Positions 52,050 through 58,160 of a stretch of DNA of 58,160 nucleotides are shown piece by piece (within the stretch, counting starts at the first letter, position 1; each line of letters opens with the position of its first letter). The stretch is from the NCBI GenBank assembly GCA_020161015.1, contig JAIUOT010000061.1, positions 1-58,160 on the forward strand. Reading direction: 5' to 3'. The notes below the pieces were generated by a model. It made no database searches and was not told where the DNA came from. It was given only the letters and a program-made list of their open reading frames with translations. The translations under genes and the position numbers were made by a program. Source of the DNA: Actinomycetota bacterium. Lineage in GTDB: Bacteria; Actinomycetota; Actinomycetes; Propionibacteriales; Propionibacteriaceae.

Positions 52050-53486
52050 TCACAGGTCAATCAGAGTCGGCTGGTCCATCGGCCTCCGCTTGGCGCGCGC
52101 TCTCGCGCCAAGGCCGCTGACTGCGATCTCCGGCCGTGCGTCGAAGTGCAGACCTGGGCGCAGGCGAAGCAAGGGCAGCCCGAAGGCCTCCGCCAAGCTC
52201 TCCACCTTTGCCAGCACGTACAAGGGGTGCATGTCGTCCCAACGAGCCGTCTCGGTGTAGCCGTACTGCGGCAGCAACTCGGCTGGGTATGCCGGGGGGA
52301 GCCCAAGTTCATCTCGCCACCACTCCAAGATGCCCTGCTCAAGGTTGTAGGCGTCGTCGCCCGTTGGCGTATCGATCGTCCAGGCGATCTGCCAACCGAA
52401 TCGCGTATGCTCCGCGAGCCGTTTCCCACTGCGGTTCGCACAACCGATCTTCACGGCATCGCGATCCACAACAAGGTACAGGATGGCCGGGCCGTCGAAT
52501 GGGAATGCGCTGTGGCAGTAGCGGCAGATGCCTTTGCCGGACGCGACGTTGGAGAGAGTAGGGGTGACGACCCGACCACACGAGTGTCGCGACTTCCAGG
52601 GACGCGCGCTCCCCGGGTATGGCTCAACTGGCACGAGCTCGTGCCGAAGCATCACCGCTCGAGCGTCCTCCTCCGGCATTCGCAGCCGCTCGGCGCCGGC
52701 CTTTGCGCCGCAGTTGATGCAGCCACCCTGTCCTCGCTTCACATTGGTGTAGGTGGGTGCGACCTCGGCGCCGCACTGATCGTGCCGGCTCCGCCATGGC
52801 CGATCGACCCCGGGGAAGGGGACAAGTGGTTCAAGACCCGCCGACCGAAAGAGCACCGCTGCTTCTTCGTGATCCATCCGTAGCGCGGCATGCGCAGCTT
52901 CTTGACCACACTCCCGGCAGGGGCCTTGGCCTGCAGCGACATTGCCAAGCCTTGGGCGCACGACGCGCCCACACTCGATGTGGCGGGCCCGCCAGGGCTT
53001 GGAGGATGAGCCGGGCCAGGGCTCTAGAGGCTGCAGCCCGTTCTCTCTGAATGCAGCGACGGCACTCTCCGCAGACCAGACCGTGCGGCCGGCGGCTTTC
53101 AACGAGCATTCCCGGCACGCGGTGCGATGGGCGCGCACGGCATCCAGCGTTGGGGTGCGCTCTTGGCCGCACCGCAGGTGGATGCAGCGCCAGGGCTTCT
53201 TGCCGCCTGGATACGGCTCAAGCGGTTCAAACCCTGCGGCACGCATGGCGGCCTCTGCGGCAGCAGCGAGCCCAGCTCGTCGTTTCGCGCCCCCCGCCAT
53301 CGAGCCACACTGCCGACACGCTCGCCCTCGTGAACGAACCGTCCCGTATGACGGTGCGATCGCTTGCCCGCAGGGTTCGTGGATACATGGCCATGGAATG
53401 CTGCTCCCGGGATAGGGAGTGAGGGGGATGCAGCCGGCTGCGCGCATCACCCGCTCCGCGTCAATCGGGTCGACCTTGCGGACCAT
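52050..53486 (-). CDS. Zinc-ribbon repeat protein with GIY-YIG-like C-terminus
   Basis: A 478-residue protein built of five tandem units of about 66 residues. Each begins with a helix plus a PL-PYPG-like turn (AAGFEPLEPYPG), then W-x-C/R-x-H, CG and C-x2-C (for example CGQERTPTLDAV, ACRECS), a treble-clef/zinc-ribbon pattern. The C-terminal 140 residues (ILYLVVDRDAVKIGCANRSG, DDAYNLEQGILEWW) look like a GIY-YIG-fold domain. ATG 53486 follows GGAGGAGG. It may be a DNA-binding nuclease, perhaps a sequence-specific restriction factor. It diverges from the ABC-three-component operon. Confidence 0.75.
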   Translation of the reverse strand: MVRKVDPIDAERVMRAAGCIPLTPYPGSSIPWPCIHEPCGQAIAPSYGTVRSRGRACRQCGSMAGGAKRRAGLAAAAEAAMRAAGFEPLEPYPGGKKPWRCIHLRCGQERTPTLDAVRAHRTACRECSLKAAGRTVWSAESAVAAFRENGLQPLEPWPGSSSKPWRARHIECGRVVRPRLGNVAAGQGPCRECGQEAAHAALRMDHEEAAVLFRSAGLEPLVPFPGVDRPWRSRHDQCGAEVAPTYTNVKRGQGGCINCGAKAGAERLRMPEEDARAVMLRHELVPVEPYPGSARPWKSRHSCGRVVTPTLSNVASGKGICRYCHSAFPFDGPAILYLVVDRDAVKIGCANRSGKRLAEHTRFGWQIAWTIDTPTGDDAYNLEQGILEWWRDELGLPPAYPAELLPQYGYTETARWDDMHPLYVLAKVESLAEAFGLPLLRLRPGLHFDARPEIAVSGLGARARAKRRPMDQPTLIDL

Positions 53487-53516
53487 TCGCTCCACCTCCT
53501 CCCGTGTGAGGCACCG

Positions 53517-53573
53517 TAGCTGCCGCCGCTGACACTCGCGGGGAAGCATCGAAAGCGTCAGTGGCGGCAACTA
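53517..53573. repeat. Long inverted repeat in the divergent promoter region
   Basis: The 20-bp left arm (53517-53536) and right arm (53554-53573) match at 17 of 20 positions, with a 17-bp spacer: TAG-TGCCGCC-CTGAC against GTCAG-GGCGGCA-CTA. It sits between the starts of the zinc-ribbon gene and the ABC-three-component operon. A shared operator or transcript hairpin is likely. Confidence 0.55.
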
Positions 53574-53687
53574 TCTTCGTGAACTGAGGCCTGCAGGCGG
53601 GCAACTGGACGAATCGCTGAGTGCTGGGCGTCCGAGCGTGCCACACTTCGCACAAGGCGAACGGTTCCCGTCGGCGAAGGGGCGCGG

Positions 53688-54884
53688 ATGGCGAGTGATG
53701 CACACGGCGCGGCCAGCTCGGCAGCGGGATTCCATCACCAGACGCAATGGGCGCTGCTCGAGCTGCTTCGCAATGGCGGGACACGCCCAGCGGGTGCGAT
53801 CTCCATCGAACTCCTGGACGATGTTGCCTGGGAGACGGTTGGCACGCCCACGGAACTCCTGCAGCTCAAGCACCACCTCGACGGACAAGGAAGCCTCACT
53901 GATGGGTCCGTTGACCTCTGGAAGACCCTCGCCGTGTGGATGGACACTGTCGACGCTGTGTTCGCCGATGGCCCAAGCCTCTACCTGATCACAACCGGCG
54001 TGGCGCCAGAGGGATCGGCCGCATCGTTCCTGCGCGAAGAGGATCGCGATGTGCAGGCGGCGCACGACCTACTGCTCAGCGCTGCTCAGACTCTGAGCGG
54101 GATAGACACCCGCAAGTCACGCGCCAAGTTCGACGCGATGCTTGGCTCCGACCGCCTTACCCTCCTGACCAAGGTGCATGTCCTCGACCGGAGCAAGAGC
54201 CTCGATCAGGTCAGAGCCCAGTTGCTGTCGGAGCTGGCGTTCGTGTCCCCTGCAGGTCACGAGGAGCTCTTCCTTGGCCAGGTGATCGGCTGGTGGGACG
54301 GTGTGGCAGTGGACATGCTCACGGGCCGCCGCAAGCGTGTGGCCGTTGCAGAGGCCAAGCGAGCAATATCTGCCCTGCGCGACTCCTTCCAACCTGACAA
54401 CCTTCCGACCCTCGTGCCGTTGAGTGACGTGGACGAGGACGCCCTTGCGGGCCGCTACACATCGCGCGTGTTTGTCAGGCAACTTGAGGCCGTGGGATTC
54501 CCGCCGCGGAATCTACGGAAAGCGCTGGTGGACTACTACCGTGCATACCGACAGACAGAACTCTGGATCGACGAGGATCTCATCGGAGCGCATGAACTCC
54601 AGAGGTTCCAGGACGACCTCATCGATGAATGGGAACGTGAGTTCGAGTTCATGATCGCCGAGCTACCCGACGACGCCAGCGACGACGACAAGTCGAAGGC
54701 AGGCATGAAGCTGCTGCGTGCACTTCTGAACTCCGCGCAGATCAAGGTCCGACCGCGTTACGACGATGCGTTCTTCTCCAGGGGGAAGCGCCACGAACTG
54801 GCCGACGAAGGCAGAGTCTGGTGGCATCCGGACTTTGCGGAACAACTGAGGATCCTCATCAACCGTAGCGAGGAGGCATCTTGA
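53688..54884 (+). CDS. ABC-three-component system effector (Cap4-like nuclease N-terminus)
   Basis: A 398-residue protein. The start (ASSAAGFHHQTQWALLELLR) and the following ISIELLDDVAWETV ... TELLQLKHHL segment give the Glu/Asp-Asp/Gln-Lys pattern of the Cap4-like dsDNA endonuclease fold. The helical C-terminus (YYRAYRQTELWIDEDLIGAH) matches the CTD that links effector to ABC ATPase. Its stop overlaps the next gene by 4 bp. ABC-3C systems are proposed antiviral devices; the effector here would cut DNA. Confidence 0.75.
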   Translation: MASDAHGAASSAAGFHHQTQWALLELLRNGGTRPAGAISIELLDDVAWETVGTPTELLQLKHHLDGQGSLTDGSVDLWKTLAVWMDTVDAVFADGPSLYLITTGVAPEGSAASFLREEDRDVQAAHDLLLSAAQTLSGIDTRKSRAKFDAMLGSDRLTLLTKVHVLDRSKSLDQVRAQLLSELAFVSPAGHEELFLGQVIGWWDGVAVDMLTGRRKRVAVAEAKRAISALRDSFQPDNLPTLVPLSDVDEDALAGRYTSRVFVRQLEAVGFPPRNLRKALVDYYRAYRQTELWIDEDLIGAHELQRFQDDLIDEWEREFEFMIAELPDDASDDDKSKAGMKLLRALLNSAQIKVRPRYDDAFFSRGKRHELADEGRVWWHPDFAEQLRILINRSEEAS

Positions 54885-55363
54885 CGTCACGCCGCTGGGA
54901 CGAGCGTGCGCAGGTGCCGGCCGCCATGCTGAACCCGGCCCTCATGGGTCTACTCATCGCTAGTGCGGCAACGGGCTACACGCGGAAGTCTGGCAGGAAC
55001 ATGCCGTGGGAGCTTGTTTTCATCGTCGCACCGCTGGTGCTGCACAAGGCAACCAGAGAGGCCCTGCCTGGAATCACCACCCACCTCACAACCTGGGTCG
55101 GTCGGCACGCTCACCTGTGCGCAACGCTCCCATACCGCGCTCAGGCGCTCCGAGACCCCGTGCTCGAGGGGTTCAGGTTCGCCGTGCGTCAGAACTGGGT
55201 GGAGCTCGACGGTGCCGATGTCCGCGCGGCGATCCAGAGAATCAGAGTCGCTGATGTGGGCGACGCCCGAGAGCTCGTCCGGAAGGCTGAGTTCGCCGGC
55301 CGCTGGCTGAGTCTGACGCCAAGGACCTCAACTATCTACGCGTTGTTCGGAGTCACACCATGA
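54881..55363 (+). CDS. ABC-three-component system middle component
   Basis: A 160-residue helical protein (LTSRRWDERAQVPAAMLNPALM... MPWELVFIVAPLVLHKATRE) with the conserved 'NPA.....I' start and ELVFLVLPLVLHK-like helix of ABC-3C middle components. The TTG start at 54881 overlaps the effector stop, with GAGGAGG upstream, and its stop overlaps the ATPase start. It probably bridges effector and ATPase. Confidence 0.72.
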   Translation: MTSRRWDERAQVPAAMLNPALMGLLIASAATGYTRKSGRNMPWELVFIVAPLVLHKATREALPGITTHLTTWVGRHAHLCATLPYRAQALRDPVLEGFRFAVRQNWVELDGADVRAAIQRIRVADVGDARELVRKAEFAGRWLSLTPRTSTIYALFGVTP

Positions 55364-57273
55364 CTGGCCTTCAGATCCTTCAGATTGTGCTCTACCGCCG
55401 GGGTGGTGACCGTCGGACGATCGATCTTCTACCCGGCGCGCTCAACATCATCACCGGGGAGTCCGCGAGCGGGAAGAGCGCGATTCTCGACATATTCGAG
55501 TACTGCATGGGGCGCAGCACACTGGTGATGCCCGTCGGGCCTATCACAAGCACTGTCGCTTGGTATGGCTTGCTGCTCCAGATCCCCGACGGCAGAGCGT
55601 TCGTTGGCCGTCCTGCCCCGGACCCGGGTCGGGCATCAAACCAGCAGGCGATGCTCGCGATCGGAGTCGATCTGGAGGTGCCTTCCTTTGAAGAACTTGA
55701 GGTGAATGCAGACACGGAATCGTTGCGCCGTCAGCTTGGAACCCGAATCGGGATCGACGAGAACGTCCACCAAACGCCCGCCCAGGCAACCCGCCCAGAT
55801 CTCACCGCCAACATCGGCCATGCGACTCTCCTGTGCATTCAGAACCAAGACGAGGTGGCAAGCAAGCGCTTCCTCTTCCACCGTCAGACCGAGCCGGGCA
55901 TGGAACAGGCGCTGAAGGACACGCTGCCCTACTTCCTCGGCGCCACCCCGCTGGATCAGGCATTCCGTCGAATGCGCCTGCGAGAGGCCAAGCGTGCGCT
56001 TGCTCGAGCTCAGAGTGAGTACGAGCGCGCCCGATCAGCAGCCGACAGTTACGATGCGAGGGCAAAGAGCCTGTATGAGGAGGCAGTGGCAGTCGGCCTG
56101 ATCGAGCGCAGCGACGCCCCGGTGGCCGACACACTTCGCTTGGCACTGGCCAGCGAGGGCGTCGAGACCAAGGCGTCAGACGCGCAGGACGAACGACTCG
56201 AACTGGCGGCGCGGCGGGAGGCTTTGGTGGCGAGGATCGAGGGCATCCGCAGCGAGCGTGCCCAGATGCTTGAGGAAGGCGGCTGGGAAGATAGCTACCT
56301 CGACGCGGTTACCGTTCAGATCGGGCGGCTGAAGACCCTCGACCTCGCGACCGTACATGCCGGTGAGGACCAGTGCCCGGTCTGCGGCGGCACGATCAAC
56401 ACCGGCGATCCCACTCCTGCGGATCTGGCGGAGAGACTTCGCCGGCTGCAAGCGGATCTGGAAGGTGTGCAGACCGCCGTGCCTGCTCGGCTCAGCGCAG
56501 TACAGGAACTCACTGACTCACTCGACGAACTCGCCCAGGAACTCCGCTCCGTCGACTACGCGCTGCGCTCGCTCGCTGCCGGAGACCAACTCACCTCTGG
56601 GCAGGGAGTCGAACGGGCCGCGTTCACACGCGGAAGGTTGGCAGCTCATCTGGAACAGATGGCAGTGATTGACACCCAAGCGTTGGCCCGGCTCCAGGTT
56701 GACGTCGCGACTGCCCAAGCGCTGGTCGACCAACTTGAGGCGGAGTTGAGTGGGGATCTCGCCGAGATGGAACTCCAGTCCAGACTCGCTGATATCTCCG
56801 ATCGGATGACCACCTGGGCGAAACAACTCCAGCTGGAGCACCAAGGGCGCTATCGCCTCGATCTGTCAGCAATGACGGTGGTCGTCGACACGGAGCAAGG
56901 CGCAGCGCCGCTCTGGCGAATCGGCAGTGCCGAGAACCACATCGGTGCGCACCTGATTGCGCACCTCGCGATGCACGCGTTCTTTGTGGATCGCGATCGC
57001 CCCGTGCCTCGAGTGCTCTTCCTCGACCAGCCCACACAGGCGTACTTCCCAGGAGAAGCAAGCAAGGACCTTGAAGTACCAGTGCGCGACACCGATCGCG
57101 AGGCGGTCGTCCGCATGTTCTCACTCCTCAAAGAGGTTGCGGACGCCCTCGCGCCAAACTTCCAGATCATCGTCTGCGACCACGCGAACCTCCACGAGGA
57201 CTGGTTCCAGGAGAGTGTCCGCGAGAACTGGCGGGATGGCCAACGGCTGATTCCGAGCAGCTGGCTTGAGTAA
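55360..57273 (+). CDS. ABC-three-component system ATPase (DUF3732, SMC-like)
   Basis: A 637-residue Rad50/SMC-like ATPase. Walker A ITGESASGKSAILDIFEYC is at about residues 30-48. A coiled coil runs from 205 to 330, with a CPVCGG zinc-hook-like turn near 338, then returns (430-490). The signature/Walker B region is LFLDQPTQAYFPG near 552-566. DUF3732-type ATPases drive ABC-3C systems and would sense or load on DNA. ATG 55360 overlaps the previous stop. Confidence 0.82.
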   Translation: MTGLQILQIVLYRRGGDRRTIDLLPGALNIITGESASGKSAILDIFEYCMGRSTLVMPVGPITSTVAWYGLLLQIPDGRAFVGRPAPDPGRASNQQAMLAIGVDLEVPSFEELEVNADTESLRRQLGTRIGIDENVHQTPAQATRPDLTANIGHATLLCIQNQDEVASKRFLFHRQTEPGMEQALKDTLPYFLGATPLDQAFRRMRLREAKRALARAQSEYERARSAADSYDARAKSLYEEAVAVGLIERSDAPVADTLRLALASEGVETKASDAQDERLELAARREALVARIEGIRSERAQMLEEGGWEDSYLDAVTVQIGRLKTLDLATVHAGEDQCPVCGGTINTGDPTPADLAERLRRLQADLEGVQTAVPARLSAVQELTDSLDELAQELRSVDYALRSLAAGDQLTSGQGVERAAFTRGRLAAHLEQMAVIDTQALARLQVDVATAQALVDQLEAELSGDLAEMELQSRLADISDRMTTWAKQLQLEHQGRYRLDLSAMTVVVDTEQGAAPLWRIGSAENHIGAHLIAHLAMHAFFVDRDRPVPRVLFLDQPTQAYFPGEASKDLEVPVRDTDREAVVRMFSLLKEVADALAPNFQIIVCDHANLHEDWFQESVRENWRDGQRLIPSSWLE

Positions 57274-57294
57274 CATCCGAGTTCGACCGGCGAC

Positions 57295-57891
57295 CTACGT
57301 GTCGTCCCGTTCGCGGTGAGGGTCTTGCGTAAGTAGGCGGTACACCGTCGATCGGTTCACGCCTAGTTCACGCGCCACCCGAGTCTTCGGCACGCCGGCA
57401 GACACCAGGGCGCGGGCACGTACCGCATCCTCCGCGGTGAGCGCCGGCGCTCGTCCTCGGTACTTGCCGGCAGCTTTCGCCAGGCGAATCCCTTCCGCTT
57501 AGCGCTCGCGGATCAGGCTCCGCTCGAATTCGGCGAATGCGCCGAGCATGTTCAGGAGCAGCTGAGACATCGCGTTCTGGTCGTCCGGCGAGTAGGTCTG
57601 ACCCTCCTTGACGAAGTGGACCGCCGCGCCTTTGGCCAGGATCTCGTCCACAATGTCGCGTAGGTCCCGGAGTGAACGCGCGAGACGATCCATAGAAGCG
57701 ACTCGGACGACATCGCCCTGGCGGACGTAGGCGATGCACGCAGTCAGCGCCGCCCGCTCTGCGCGCCCGGCACCGCTCACCTTCTCCTCGAACAGCCGGT
57801 CAACCTCGCCGATCGCCTCGAGTTGGCGGGCGAGGTTCTGATCGACACTGCTCACGCGGGCGTAGCCGACGACCTGAATGTGTTGCACCAT
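57295..57891 (-). pseudogene. Serine resolvase/invertase gene with an internal stop
   Basis: Reading from ATG 57891 (GGAGGG upstream) gives QVVGYARVSSVDQNLARQLE with the catalytic serine, then SMDRLARSLRDLRDIVDEIL and GAFAEFERSLIRER, then TAA at 57499-57501. The same frame continues without further stops for 67 codons: AEGIRLAKAAGKYRGRAPAL and the HTH TRVARELGVNRSTVYRLL, ending at TAG 57295-57297. Homologues have Gln at the stop, so one C-to-T change from CAA explains it. The DNA-binding domain would be lost. Such resolvases mark transposon or island ends. Confidence 0.8.
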
Positions 57892-58106
57892 GCCTAGACC
57901 CTCCGACACATGTGCTGCTCTGGTAGTCACGGTAGTCTAGAGCGACACGGTCAGGCTGTGGCTTCGTTCGCTTGGTGGCGGGGTTTTTGCAGCGCTCCGT
58001 GGCGGTCTTGTTGCCGCGATCACGCAGGACTGGCTGCAGGTTGGTGTCGCGGTCTGAACCGAGAGGGGTGCGCCCGGTCGGGGCCGTTTGGATCGCTGCC
58101 GCTACG

Positions 58107-58160
58107 TCAGAGTCCGAAGGCTCCGCCGCTGACGAGGATCACGATGCCGAGGCCGATGAG
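58107..58160 (-). CDS. Partial hydrophobic protein, C-terminus only
   Basis: The last bases on the minus strand read LIGLGIVILVSGGAFGL followed by TGA, the C-terminal membrane helix of a protein whose start lies beyond the window. No family can be given. The 215 bp between it and the resolvase gene hold nothing I can support. Confidence 0.35.
   Translation of the reverse strand, partial: LIGLGIVILVSGGAFGL

Noticed and set aside
1-58160. CRISPR arrays, rRNA genes and insertion sequences
   Set aside because: No regular repeat-spacer array, ribosomal RNA segment or transposase gene was seen.

Overview
The window is very GC-rich (about 65-70% by eye) with actinobacterial start and ribosome-site usage, so the host is almost certainly an Actinomycetota (Propionibacteriales or Micrococcales would fit; the genus cannot be told). 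Nearly all of it is one large integrative and conjugative element (ICE) carrying a defence load.

Layout. (1) 160-1491: a tyrosine integrase read leftwards and the 3' half of a tRNA-Arg(CCT), an attachment core; this integrase probably belongs to a neighbouring element to the left. (2) 1682-4329: zeta toxin and antitoxin, then the ICE's own integrase and excisionase. (3) 4768-15839: a long operon for a Tad/Flp-type pilus (TadA, TadB, TadC, Flp pilin, two TadE-like and one TadG-like pseudopilins, SAF and CpaE-like proteins, a lipoprotein, a secreted protein and a giant LysM/BTAD protein). (4) 15891-18398: an unknown gene, a frameshifted GIY-YIG gene, a DnaA-box-like cluster and a sigma-factor-like regulator. 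(5) 18449-24597: a type IV secretion operon (ParA-like, VirB2-like, VirB6-like, SCO6880-like, VirB4-like, peptidoglycan peptidase). (6) 24765-27803: a low-GC NACHT NTPase, probably antiphage cargo. (7) 28007-33941: ArdC-like antirestriction protein, coupling ATPase, DUF4913 protein and small proteins, with an inserted MazF-like/RHH module. (8) 33938-39271: a giant MobF relaxase-helicase-Toprim protein. (9) 39584-43295: six uncharacterised genes. (10) 43338-57273: a defence island with a methyltransferase / PLD-SNF2 helicase / HEPN operon, a zinc-ribbon-repeat GIY-YIG protein and an ABC-three-component system. (11) 57295-58160: a resolvase gene with an internal stop, then a partial ORF.

The most interesting signal is a bipartite DNA element, GTGTCCTTG-N15-GCTTCAGGTGGGCG, found eight times (five near-perfect copies, three diverged) with an invariant 15-nt gap. 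Each copy lies just upstream of a start codon. Every ICE backbone transcription unit (excision, Tad pilus, T4SS, ArdC/coupling protein, relaxase and the three units of unknown genes) has one; none was seen in front of the defence or toxin cargo. The geometry is that of a -35/-10 promoter. The element also encodes a sigma-70-like protein at 17592-18398, with a copy of the motif starting 9 nt after its stop codon. I infer an element-wide 'transfer regulon' driven by its own atypical sigma factor, whose own ribosome site is buried in a hairpin. One ICE holding both a full Tad pilus set and a VirB/MobF transfer set is itself unusual, and the pilus may serve mating-pair contact.
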